Shown here: in pieces, positions 19,336 to 28,306 of the stretch
Layout: each line of letters opens with the position of its first letter
Position numbering within the stretch: the stretch's first letter is position 1
Source: Symsagittifera roscoffensis
Taxonomy: Eukaryota; Xenacoelomorpha; Acoela; Convolutidae
Direction of reading: 5' to 3'
Assembly (NCBI RefSeq): GCF_963678635.1
Contig: NC_087065.1
Location: 71,011,573-71,056,144 of the forward strand
DNA: 44,572 nucleotides
Program-made: the position numbers and the translations under genes
Notes under the pieces: model-generated
Told to the model about the DNA's origin: nothing
Database searches by the model: none
The model's input: only the letters and a program-made list of their open reading frames with translations

Positions 19336-19943
19336 AATTGGGATTTTTTCATATTGTTCTACAAGAAAAGCCCCAACAAATTCCACCAACTATTATAGAA
19401 TCACACAATTTATCAAACTGGCTGATTTTGGACTTGGACTTACAATTATTTCATTTTGTGTGGACTCTCCATAATGGTAGAAGAAAATTTCACATAGGAT
19501 ACAGATCCGATACCAAAAAAATAGAACTTATAGAACATTGTAGAAATGTAAATCATTTGAAAAATAATCAATCCCTTTTTTTCCCAAAAAATTCAAAACA
19601 ACATCCCAATTTTCATGGTATAGAAAGCGTCTTCATGTAATCAGTTGGAGCTGTGGTTACGAAAGATTTACTGAACTTGAAAGTTTTTTGAAAAATCTAG
19701 AAGTCTCAGAAACAGAATTTCTTTACAAAAAGTCATAGTTTTTCAAAACTGGAAACAAAGATTATAAGTTTGAATGACTACGCTTGCCCAAAAGTTCAGT
19801 ATTTGAGTTTCAAAGATAAAGAATTTGATTGGAGGTGTAGCAGCTACCCATTTCGTCTTGCAAAAACTCTTCACTGTTCAGAAAGAAAGGCGTTTGCATA
19901 CGGAACATGCACTCGATGATTTTTAACAAATTATCAATCATAA
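19284..19943 (+). pseudogene. unrecognised element gene (copy A)
   Basis: ATG 19284 starts MSWNVGFSRNSIFKLHNKLG, followed by FHIVLQEKPQQIPPTI, HFVWTLHNGRRKFHIGYRS and KQHPNFHGIESVFM, then a stop at 19638-19640. Two further blocks in other frames (near 19640-19740 and 19760-19943) carry NDYACPKVQYLSFKDKEFDW and PFRLAKTLHCSERKAFA. The last block ends at TAA 19941-19943, just before the two-TM gene. I recognise no family. The 3' two-thirds are repeated at 20597-21007, and in that copy the last block is better kept (61 codons). Confidence 0.45.
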
Positions 19944-19979
19944 AATTTATATAGTATTACCTTATTTAAACTTAATTAA

Positions 19980-20276
19980 ATGTCATCGTCAACTTTTTTT
20001 TCTAAAGTTAAGATGGTCGATCAAAGTGACAAGTCCGTTTGCTTACGAAATTTTGTTTTTGATGAAGGAAATCAAGAGCAAAAATCATGGAAGTTGTTTG
20101 GACGTACATGTAATAGATCTCTTTTAGTTTTTCTGTGCCAGTTTTTTGTTATCGTTTTGAAGCTAGTATATGGAAACGTTCGAGGAATGTTATCCTCAAC
20201 AAGTGAAGAAACGGCAATTTGGGTAGCTATCTTATCAAGTACAGTCGGTTAATTTCTACCTTCCCCAAAGCTATGA
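19980..20276 (+). pseudogene. two-TM membrane protein (copy A)
   Basis: ATG 19980 begins a short basic/polar N terminus (KVKMVDQSDKSVCLRNFVFD), then two hydrophobic spans: LLVFLCQFFVIVLKLVY (about residues 43-60) and AIWVAILSSTVG (about 78-90). A TAA at 20250-20252 sits in the second span where a sense codon is expected. Reading on, FLPSPKL precedes TGA at 20274-20276, overlapping the ATPase start (20273) as ATGA. Small two-TM proteins are common beside packaging ATPases of this element type, and a membrane or virion role is inferred. The copy at 21044-21340 is the same protein. Confidence 0.55.
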
Positions 20277-20596
20277 ATAACTTAATATCCACCAAAGAAC
20301 GAATTTATGTTTCCCTAGTTGGACCAAGTGAATCTGGAAAATCCCATCTTATTTTTGATTGGTTGAAAATTGGTGCTTTTCAACCAGCTTCGATAAATTT
20401 TTTTACTCTCATCAACTTTATCAACCCCTTTATAGTCAAATGCAAAAAAAAATTTTCTAAATTTATCCATTGAGTAGATTTTGACTTCACTGAAAATCTT
20501 CTCAATAACGGAACTAAGTATCTGCTTTTTTTGATGATTCTTGCGAAGAAACTTCAAACTCCAAACAGTTTGTAAAATTTGCCACTGTATAAGGTT
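20273..20596 (+). pseudogene. A32/FtsK-HerA-type packaging ATPase, N-terminal part (copy A)
   Basis: From ATG 20273 the frame reads STKERIYVSLVGPSESGKSH, with Walker A GPSESGKS at about 20321-20344. An out-of-frame continuation carries the segment rich in Phe/Tyr and, near 20530, FFDDSCEE as Walker B in another frame. The ATPase drives DNA packaging into capsids in adintoviruses, Polintons and NCLDV relatives. The copy stops at 20596, where TTTGCCACTG is joined to the upstream ORF (AAGGTTGGACAAAAT), so it is a truncated left half of a tandem duplication. Confidence 0.7.
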
Positions 20597-21007
20597 GGAC
20601 AAAATTATAAGGATGGACAAACTGAAGGATATTCCCTTGATTTCCCAAGAAATTCAAAACAACATCCCAATCTTCATGGTATAGAAAGCATTTTCATGTA
20701 ATCAGTTGGAGCTGTGGTTACGAAAGATATACTGAACTTGAAAGTTTTTTGAAAAATCTAGAAGTCTCAGAAACATAATTTTTTTTTTACAAAAGTTCAT
20801 AATTTTTCGAAACTGGAAACAATGATTATAAGTTTGAATGACTACGCTTGCCCAAAAGTTCAGTATTTGAGTTTCAAAGATAAAGAATTTGATTGGAGGT
20901 GTAGCATCTACCCATTTCGTCTTGCAAAAACTCTTCACTGTTCAGAAAGGAAGGCGTTTGCAGACGGAACATGGACTCGATGTTTTTTAACAAATTGTCA
21001 ATCATAA
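20597..21007 (+). pseudogene. unrecognised element gene (copy B), 5' truncated
   Basis: This copy starts inside the gene with KVGQNYKDGQTEGYSLDF, then RNSKQHPNLHGIESIFM and a stop. After frame changes, NDYACPKVQYLSFKDKEFDW and CSIYPFRLAKTLHCSER follow through to TAA at 21005-21007. The part upstream of DFPRN differs from copy A (copy A has KNNQSLFFP), so it preserves sequence lost or replaced there. It is followed by a second two-TM gene. Confidence 0.45.
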
Positions 21008-21043
21008 AAATTATATAGTATTACCTTATTTAAACTTAATTAA

Positions 21044-21340
21044 ATGTCATCGTCAACTTTTTTTTTTAGAGTTAAGATGGTCGATCAATGTGATAAGTCC
21101 GTTTGCTTACGAAATTTTGTTTTTGATGAAGGAAATCAAGCGAAAAAATCATGGAAGTTGTTTGGACGTACATGTAATAGATCTCTTTTAGTTTTTCTGT
21201 GCCAGTTTTTTGTTATCGTTTTGAAGCTAGTATGTGGAAACGTTCGAGGAATGTTATGCTCAACAAGTGAAGAAACGGCAGTTTGGGTAGCTATCTTATC
21301 AAGTACAGTCCTTTAATTTCTACCTTGCCCAAAGCTATGA
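21044..21340 (+). pseudogene. two-TM membrane protein (copy B)
   Basis: Same protein as 19980, starting ATG 21044. The first hydrophobic span is LLVFLCQFFVIVLKLVC and the second AVWVAILSSTVL. TAA at 21314-21316 again interrupts at the same codon as in copy A. This may mean that the stop arose before the duplication, or that it is the true end. The following in-frame sequence reaches TGA at 21338-21340 and overlaps ATG 21337 of the ATPase. Confidence 0.55.
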
Positions 21341-21989
21341 ATAACTTAATATCCACCAAAGAACGAATTTTTGTTTCCCTAGTTGGACCAAGTGAATCTG
21401 GAAAATCTCATCGTATTTTTGATTGGTTGAAAATTGGTACTCTTCAACCAGCATTCGACAAATTTTTTTACTCTCATCAACATTATCAACCTCTTTATAG
21501 TCAAATGCAAAAAGAATTTTTTAAAATTTATCCTTGTAGTAGATTTTGACTTCATTGAAAATCTTCCCAATAACGGAACTAAGTATCTGCTTTTTTTTAT
21601 GATTCTTGCGAAGAAACTTCAACCTCCAAACAGTTTGTGAAATTTGCCACTGCTGGGAGACTCTGGGGTCTGAATACAACATACATCAAACACAATTAAC
21701 TTCATCAAAGCAAATTGGGAAGATATAGAGTTACAAAATACACATAGTCTTGTTCAAGTCGCCGAGAGTTGTTTTACAAATCAATACCTTAAGTCAACAA
21801 TTAGGTCTGAGATCCCAATTAAATGAGAGGTATCAAGATGCAACATTTGATTCTTATGGACCTTTACTTATTGATTTAACCCCACAAACAGTTGATTCAC
21901 TTAGGTAAAGCTCTAATAGTGGCTCAGTTTCATTAAATGTTGTTTTACCAGCTGGAATAGAGACTAGATTTTGGACGATGAGTACATAA
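21337..21989 (+). pseudogene. A32/FtsK-HerA-type packaging ATPase (copy B), longest
   Basis: ATG 21337 is followed by ERIFVSLVGPSESGKSHRIF, with Walker A at about 21385-21408. In shifted frames come HQHYQPLYSQMQKEFFKIYP and then the Walker B segment near 21600 (TTTTTTTATGATTCTTGCGAAG: Tyr-Asp where copy A has Asp-Asp). Further on are KFATAGRLWGLNT-type sequence (about 21640-21690), LGLRSQLNERYQDATFDSYG (about 21800-21860) and LLIDLTPQTVDSLR, ending at TAA 21987-21989. That is about 215 codons, the usual size of such ATPases. There are at least four frameshifts, plus TAA after DSLR at 21905. The next ORF starts within 20 bases. Confidence 0.75.
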
Positions 21990-22007
21990 TATGTCTCTAT
22001 TCTCCCA

Positions 22008-22281
22008 ATGTTTCAAAAACTTTCCCTACGACCTCGAAAACAATTCATTCTCAATTGTCCAAGAACTTTCAATCAGTTTCTGAACGAGTGTTTTGTACAC
22101 CTATCAAAAGAAGAGCTTCGAGATCTTCGGAAAAAAGACGTAGTAGAATATCGAAAAAAATTTTCAGAGTTAACACAAAAAAATAACTCCTCTATACAAA
22201 AAAAGTCTTATTTTAAGTTCAACTATAGGGTTACAATTGATATCTATCATCAACCCTTTTGTCATTAAACAATTGACATAA
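22008..22281 (+). pseudogene. small basic protein with hydrophobic C terminus
   Basis: ATG 22008 reads MFQKLSLRPRKQFILN, PRTFNQFLNECFVHL, KDVVEYRKKFSELTQKN, then Lys/Arg. A 1-base shift near 22220 separates the listed frame from one reading GLQLISIINPFVIKQLT and TAA at 22279-22281. A helical body followed by a basic segment and a short hydrophobic end is the plan of a small protein that commonly accompanies F54H12.2-type gene clusters. The role is unknown, possibly a minor virion protein. The next gene starts one base after the stop. Confidence 0.5.
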
Positions 22282-22282
22282 A

Positions 22283-22692
22283 ATGGAACAGTTTGTTTTA
22301 GTTTCGTACTCAGTTTATCAATCACAAATTACACTTCCAAGAAAAGAAAACTTGGAACAAAAACAAGAAAAATAGGACATTGTAACAAAAAATTTTGATT
22401 CTGTTTACTGTGCTGTAAATGCGCGGTTGAAAACGAGTAAGAATAAGCACCTTATTGATTTGATTTTGAATTCTGCTAGAATTAAACTCAGCCAGTCAGA
22501 GAATATCATATTAGATAATTGAGGTTCAAAAAAATCTATTGTAGACTTTGTGCGTGCACTAAAGCAAAAAAAACGCCAATTTTCCAGATATTGACTTTAC
22601 TATTTTGGAAGCAACTCAATTTTCACCTAATTTTGTTATTAACAAGAATGCAAAGCAAAAGACAGAGGAACTTGGATCCCTTTCAAAATCTG
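22283..22692 (+). pseudogene. unrecognised element ORF, chimeric 3' end
   Basis: The frame from ATG 22283 reads MEQFVLVSYSVYQSQITLPR, stops at TAG (about 22373), and continues as KNFDSVYCAVNARLKTSKNK, LIDLILNSARIKLSQSENII, then TGA near 22520 and KSIVDFVRALKQKKRQF. A 1-base shift leads on to FPDIDFTILEATQFSPNFVI and KNAKQKTEELGS. Near 22693 it runs straight into the middle of the minor-capsid gene (FLPEKLHLKGEW in the right frame). The 3' end of this ORF, the helical small ORF and the capsid N terminus are therefore deleted here. No family recognised. Confidence 0.45.
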
Positions 22693-23466
22693 ATCTACAA
22701 AATTTCTACCGGAAAAGTTACATCTAAAAGGAGAATGGGAGGATGCTATTTCAGAAATATCGTACCCTTCATTGTACCAAACTGTTACAGAGGGAAAGCT
22801 TACTTTCATTGATGGACGAGAAAGTCCTGAGGAAAAAGAAAAAATCAACCGATGCACTTTGAACCTGGTTGTATCCAAGTATTGTTGATATAGTTGTATC
22901 CATGAATGACAAAGTTCGAAAACGTATAGGCGCACAAAAATATGAATATAACGGAATTTATGTATCAGTAGATAAGATTACACAAAAAATTGCCATTCAT
23001 TTACCTGAGGATCAATCAGTGTTTATAATTCAAAGTGCTAATTTGAGCCACCCTTTTGGTTGTGATTTAGAACAACATCAGACAGAGTTTATAAAAAGAA
23101 AAGACCCATATTATCCTCAGTATTCTTACGACATTATCAGAATACATTCACTAATGATTGATATATAGTCATATTATAAAATATAATATAGAAGGCGATA
23201 CAAAAATTCCTTTACTGCGTCGTATTCCTTTCATTTCCAAATAAAGAAAGGGAGACATAATATCAACAGGACACTACATGAATTATCAATCCTTTATACA
23301 TCTACAATTAAAAACATTACTAAAAAACGTTTTCCATAGCATAAAAATAGAACTTAGGGATGTCAAAGGTGAAAAAAATTCCTTTTGTTTTCGTTGGAAT
23401 TACACGAGTTGTTCTCTTTTTTCGCAAGATTTCGGACAATCATTTTTGATTTATACTTCACACGAA
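22693..23466 (+). pseudogene. minor-capsid-like protein (copy 3), N-terminally truncated
   Basis: It begins at the segment coding FLPEKLHLKGEWEDAISEIS and YPSLYQTVTEGKLTFIDGRE, then DKVRKRIGAQKYEYNGIYVS, PEDQSVFIIQSANLSHPFGC and YPQYSYDIIRIHSLMIDI to a stop at 23166-23168. A last block from 23278 reads MNYQSFIHLQLKTLLK, IKIELRDVKGEKNSFCFRWN and TSCSLFSQDFGQSFLIYTS. The first 45 or so codons are missing (see the upstream ORF). The frame between the blocks is lost in an AATAAAGAAAGG stretch near 23240. As in copy 2, the frame continues without a stop into the pX-like gene. Confidence 0.65.
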
Positions 23467-23854
23467 ATGGTTGCTCAAAGTTCAGCTAATTTTCCTATTT
23501 ATCGTGGACATGCAAGACAGTGTGGAAAAGGTTTTGGTGCTCTTGCACAAACTCTCGGGAGAACAGCAATTCCCTTTTTTAAAAAATATGTAGTCCCAGC
23601 TGCAAAAAGAATCGGAGCAGATTTATTTGAAATGGCAGCTCCAGAGATTAGAGAAGTTACCAGTGGACAAAAACAAAACATCTCAAAACATTTGCAAAAG
23701 ACGTTGGAACAAAAACAGTTCGAAAACAGTTGGGATGTGGAAAAATAAATCCAAGCGTAGAACTAGAAAAACCGTTTCTCGAAAACGTAGTTCAAAAATC
23801 AGTCGCTCTCTTAACGACTTTTTTGACATAAAAAATGAATATAAATCAAAGTAG
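23467..23854 (+). pseudogene. pX-like basic membrane-active peptide (copy 3)
   Basis: ATG 23467 (MVAQSSANFPIYRGHARQ) is in frame with the preceding capsid-like sequence. Next come GKGFGALAQTLGRTAIPFFK, KKYVVPAAKRIGADLFEMAA and PEIREVTSGQK. After a shift near 23685 the tail reads NKSKRRTRKTVSRKRSSKIS and RSLNDFFDIKNEYKSK before TAG 23852-23854. The Gly-rich ARQRGKGFG-like turn, amphipathic helix and strongly basic end follow the adenovirus pX-like pattern. Such peptides condense DNA or disrupt membranes in related viruses (established for adenovirus core/pVI-type proteins, inferred here). The last 20 bases overlap the start of the capsid-like gene. Confidence 0.65.
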
Positions 23855-24923
23855 TCATTTTCGGTACGGAGTTTTAATAAATTTATAGTCCCAGTTTTGG
23901 AAACACTTATTTCAACATACACACAAAAAGTATTTCCCAGTACTTCTCTAGATAGAAGCGGTATTGGGTTTGAAATTGAGACATACGTAGTCTTTAATTG
24001 GATATGCGTGATACCCACCTCAGTTTAAGACTTCAATTATTCAAAGAAAGATTGTTTTGATGCTTGTCACGGATATACTTTTGAAGAATTTCCAGAAGCA
24101 TTTGATGTGTATCAGTTCACTGATGGAGCAAATTCCTTACTTAGGATCAGGGATAATCTTTTCAGTTTATGGCAGGCTTGTCAATGTTTTGTCTACTTGT
24201 GAAAAATTATTACTCACAAAAAAAAACGATGTTCGAAATAAACTATTTCGAGCTAGACCTAATTTTTACATGCTGCTGATAATCCAAATATTCCAAGTGT
24301 TAGTCTAAAAATTGTTGATTTTTCGCTGTTTATTAAAAAAATTGTAGTAGCTGAACCTAAAAATCAATGCTTGCAATAGAATTTGGAGAGGGAACCTGCT
24401 CATTACAGTTACATGGAAACTATTGCAAGAACCTTTATCATTCCATCACGTCAAAACCAGTTTATTCAGGAAAATGTTTTCAATAATGCCCCTATCAGAA
24501 GAATAGCTGTTGCATTGAATACAAAATTGGCTGTTGCGGGATCTTTTCGTGAAAATCTTTTCAAATGTAACAATTTTTTTTGAAAAAGTTTAGATTTATT
24601 CGGGCTGGAAGAGCAATTGTTTCATTACATACAACTTCTACTTATCGCCCCTATGTTACAACAATGAAAGCAATGCAGGTGAACGAAGATTTTCCAGCTC
24701 TTTCTATGGAAGATTTTCAAAATCACTTTATTCTAGTTTTCGACTTGACTTCACTATAGGATGCAGCTGAACAGTTGCATTATCCAGAACTTAGTGGAGT
24801 AAGCTTGAGATTAGAAATGTTTTTCCAATTTCCCTTGGAGCAAGTAACGGAAGTTATAGTCTTGGGAGAAAGATTATCAAACATTCAAACTGACAAACTC
24901 AGAACAGTGCTCAAAGTTTTTAA
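23835..24923 (+). pseudogene. F54H12.2-family capsid-like protein (copy d), internally deleted
   Basis: The start is ATG 23835 (MNINQSSHFRYGV). The N-terminal region to DMRDTHLSLRLQLF is present in broken frames. Near 24060 GATGCTTGTCACGGATA shows that about 250 bases found in copies b and c (coding the acidic loop and the HVNNLL block) are missing, with GATGCTT/ACTTGCTTG similarity at the joint. Downstream are a shifted version of SVYGRLVNVLSTCEKLLL, RARPNFYMLL, the 24383-24583 frame (SYMETIARTFIIPSRQNQFI, ENVFNNAPIRRIAVALNTK) and HFILVFDLTSL*DAAEQLHY with a TAG near 24760. The 3' end is diverged and the natural stop is not certain. Confidence 0.75.
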
Positions 24924-24959
24924 TTTTTTTTCAGATTTCAGGGTCCTATAAAAAATATT

Positions 24960-25258
24960 GTAACTTTTTTGGGACTTTCCATTGTTTTTTTTTGTATCTG
25001 TACAATCTAATTTGTTTTACTTCAGAGCTAAAATTCCAAAAAAAGAGAAAGGAAGCTGTTCATTTGAAAATCTGCGACAAATTTTCAACCCAGAATGTAA
25101 AACAGTGTTCTTGCCCACTGAAAAAGGCTTGTGTAAGGGACTTTGATGATTCAAAACCTAAATGCGTGTAAGTCATTAATCTTTCTTTTTTTTAACCCTT
25201 AAGTGCACTATTCTTCGTTTTTAGATGTAACTCAGCTTACAATTGCAATGGTGGATAA
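24960..25258 (+). pseudogene. small cysteine-rich ORF, two-exon candidate (copy d)
   Basis: A hydrophobic stretch near 24970-25025 leads to a shifted CSFENLRQIFNPECKTVF. An 8-base deletion relative to other copies (in the NKLCPL segment near 25110) breaks the frame, then DDSKPKC runs to a strong donor GT|GTAAGT at 25168. The acceptor TTTTTAG ends at 25224 (57-base intron). Exon 2 codes CNSAYNCNGG and stops at TAA 25256-25258, overlapping the protease ATG (25248) by 11 bases. The donor here is a better consensus match than in the other copies. Confidence 0.45.
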
Positions 25259-25649
25259 TTTTTCACTTCTGCAAATTAGGGGAAAAATTCCTGAGCCGAG
25301 GTTCAAGTACATGGAATCTTACCCCTCTGATAAAGTACCTCAACTAACAAAATACTCTTTTGCAATTGTTAACTCAGCCCAAAGCAATGATAGAGGAGAA
25401 CACTGGATCATGATTGCTCATCTGGACTAAAGTTATTACTTTGCTGATTCTTTGGGTAGAAAGAGATCAATTTTATCGTTTTTGACAAAAAAATATCGAC
25501 GAAAGTTTCCTCGAAAGCTACAAAAAACTGATAAGTTGTGTGGATTTTATGCAATTTATCAAGTTTTTTTTCTTTTGAAATTCTTCCAGAAGAACTTGAA
25601 TAATTTCCATGATGTGCATCTTTCGAATTTTATTAGTAATTTTATGTAA
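25248..25649 (+). pseudogene. adenain-type cysteine protease (copy d), best preserved
   Basis: The frame from ATG 25248 (MVDNFSLLQIRGKIPEPRFK) is 133 codons long with a single break, TAA at 25428-25430 just after WIMIAHLD. Catalytic landmarks are His in GEHW (about residue 54), Asp in YFADSLGRKRS (about residue 68), Gln in KLQKTDK and Cys in LCGFYAIYQV (about residue 102). These correspond to the His-Asp-Gln-Cys arrangement of C5/adenain peptidases, which mature virion proteins. It is short relative to adenain. Being otherwise uninterrupted, it is the youngest or most constrained late gene in the window. Confidence 0.8.
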
Positions 25650-26390
25650 AAGTACATTTTTCATTTGTAAGCTTAAACTCCCGCAGTAAATTTACTTTAC
25701 GATGCAGTGAATTGTTTATTTATTTATGTAATTTAATTCTTGGAATTCCTTAATTTTTTTTACAAAAGTTTCTTAGCAACTAACTTCTTGGTGAAATATA
25801 CGGGGAAGGATGATGGAATATGGATGTTATAGTGCCCCAATTGAAAAAATTAACGATAGAATAGATAAATTTACAAAAATTGTAACCAACTTCTAGTAAA
25901 TTGTATAATCTTCTTAAAAGTTAATTCTGAGAAAGATAGAAAAATTATTATACAAAAAAATCAGACACAAAAAATTATGATACTAAATCTTTCTCAGTGT
26001 AAACTTTTACCGGGGCAGAGCAATTGACAAAACTGAATGATAATTTTTGGAAAATTTCAGAAATTTTTATATTTGTTTTATAGATTAAAGACAAAGTAAA
26101 AAAGAGAACTGAAATGAATCGTAGCAAGAATTATGACTGAATAACTAAACCAGTTGAGGTAAAAATATGAACTAGATAAAAACATCTGATTTGTCGAAAC
26201 TTAAAAGTTTTTGCATAATTTTATCTTAGTTCCAATGAAAAGTTCATGCAATTTTGGATGGATGTATTTCAATTTTTCATGAAAATTTAAAATTTTAATC
26301 TCTCAAGAAAGTAATTCACGCTTCATCAACTCTGTGGGGAAATGGTAATATGCATCTGTCATATGATCGTGAGACAATTATGTTAAAAAA
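25650..26390 (+). repeat. conserved non-coding block after protease, copy 5
   Basis: Same block as 2536 with both arms of the AGAAAGAT / ATCTTTCT inverted repeat (about 25929 and 25987), the ATGAATCGTAGC mini-exon candidate at 26114 with donor GTTGAG|GTAAAA and a TTTTATCTTAG acceptor near 26229. No gene is seen. Confidence 0.6.
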
Positions 26391-26960
26391 GCCATAAATA
26401 AGTCATATAAGTATAATGGAGCTGCCATCCTTTCTCCAGATAACCTGGGAAATAAAAGATTTAGTGGGATATAAAAGTAACCAACCGTGCGGAGCTGTCA
26501 AGGTTCCCCTGATATCCCGTGGAGCGAAATAAATAACCTGTCAAATATAACCCACTCTCGTCAATTTTTGCCAGATAACCTGAGGAAATATAAATTAGAT
26601 GAAATAAGTATTTATTAGATTTTTCCGAGAAAAAAATTATTCTGTGATATTTTAGCTTATGATCCCATGCTCGAAATTGAAACATAATTTTTGTCGAAAC
26701 TAACCATCTGAAACTTACCATCCTGAAAAATGTTTTTCGGATTTTTTAGGATAAAAAACTTTTTTCAAGATAAAAATTTTTTTGCAAGTAAAACTTATTA
26801 ACTTTTCAAAAAAAAACTTTCTGAAACCTTCCATTTGAAACTTACCATCCAAAACTTTTTTTTCAATTTTTCAAGAAGACCGGATGCTCTATTCTTGAAG
26901 ACCGGAGACTCTTTTCCCTATCTTAATACATGGCGGTCTCCGACCACCCCCCCCCCCCCC
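26391..26960. repeat. right-flank repeat of the virus-like element, copy 2
   Basis: Colinear with 11010-11683 (ATGGAGCTGCCATCC, AGTGGGATATAAAAGTAA, CCAGATAACCTGAGG, TATGATCCCATGC). It then has GAAACTTACCATC units and ends in a poly-C tract (about 26947-26961) followed by CAGATACTACTGGTG, close to the end of the 0.33-kb repeat. Gypsy-related sequence starts soon after, so this marks the right limit of the virus-like element. Confidence 0.55.
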
Positions 26961-27519
26961 ACTCTCCCACCAACAGATACTACTGGTGTTAGAGGAGGAA
27001 GACGCCAAAGAAACTGCCAAAAACGATTCCCGCTTGGTAAAAACCTGCTGACATTTCAACCAGAAACACCTCCACAATATCATCTGGGGTACCAAAAACA
27101 TCAATAACCAGTGATAAACCAAAAAGAGCATTTTCAGCCGACGAGTTGAAATCAAATTTCAACACAAATGCAGCAAATTTCGAACTACTCGCTACAACAA
27201 CAGGTTGCTGCAAACCCGATACAAGCTGATTTTTAAACTTCGACTGGTCCAATTATAAGCAAAACTTTGTTTCATCTGGTTCAAATGGTCCGATTATAAG
27301 CAAAACTTTGTTTCATCTGTCGTAAATTCACTATCATAGCATGCTATTGCTGGTAGAGAAAGCAAGCACAAGGACGAAGTCCGTCGTTCCCATTCCCAAA
27401 TGAGACAAAAAAAGAAATAAAGCCAAGAAGTCAACCTCCCATATCATCAAAATCACGTAAATTATCTAAATCAACAAATAAACAATCAGTTCAACCTGTT
27501 GAGATATTAAGTTTTTACG

Positions 27520-28306
27520 CAATTATGCCTGCGGAAGGAACATTATTGACGTACACCAAATTACACTTCTCATCAACAACACAACGAAGAACCCTGGTAG
27601 ATACAGGAGCATGCACAAAAGTCAAATTAAAACAAAATTTTGAGGATTTGAAAGACGGAAATTTCGTTTCCGTCATCTTCAAGTAAACGAACCAAAACTA
27701 AAGAGAGTAAAAATGGCAGGAGGACAACTAGTATAAACAAAAACTGTAATTTTACTAGACTTAAGATTGACAGACATTACGTTTGTAGAATCTTTTCTCG
27801 TTCTACACACAAGGAACTCAATTATCTTCGGAAATCCGTTCTATAGAAAGCATCATACCCATATCTGTCCAAAGTACAATTTTCTACGTTTCTAAACTAA
27901 AACGCTGCAAATCAACAAAACGAAACCTCCAAAAGAGCCGTGACGAATCAATCGAGTGAAAAATTTTTATTTGATTCTAACAAAACATCAAAGTATAGTT
28001 CCACATCAGGCAATCCCAGTGGAATGCCATTTACAAAATGCATGTAAAAACATGGAAAAAACTACTAGAACAGTAATACCATCACAAAAATTCGGAGAAA
28101 ATTGCGGTTTCACAATCACTTCTGCAATCAGCGAAGCTCTGAAAAACAACTGGTTGTTTATTACCGCATTTAATATCACTGATCATCCTTTAATTTTGGA
28201 AAGTGGGAAGTTTTCTGTTCTGACTTTTATAATCGAAGCAGAAACTTATTCGAATCAGCCAGAAATGAATGCATTTGCAAAAACGAATCATCCACGTGGC
28301 ATCTAA
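27520..28306 (+). pseudogene. Gypsy 1 aspartic protease and spacer
   Basis: The frame reads EGTLLTYTKLHFSS and RRTLVDTGACTKVKL, with the retropepsin active site LVDTGAC at about 27594-27614. Further on are a shifted VKMAGGQLV and ITFVESFLVLHTRNSIIFG then NPF near 27840, the typical 'I.GNPF' end of these proteases. The 27956-28306 frame (NFYLILTKHQSIVPHQAI, KFGENCGFTITSAISEAL, NITDHPLILESGKFSVLTF) is the spacer between protease and RT in this Gypsy lineage. Stops near 27740 and 27896 and several shifts break it. Confidence 0.75.

Noticed and set aside
11010-26960. Terminal inverted repeats of the virus-like element
   Set aside because: The flank sequences at 11010 and 26391 are direct, not inverted, repeats; no inverted partner was found in the window.
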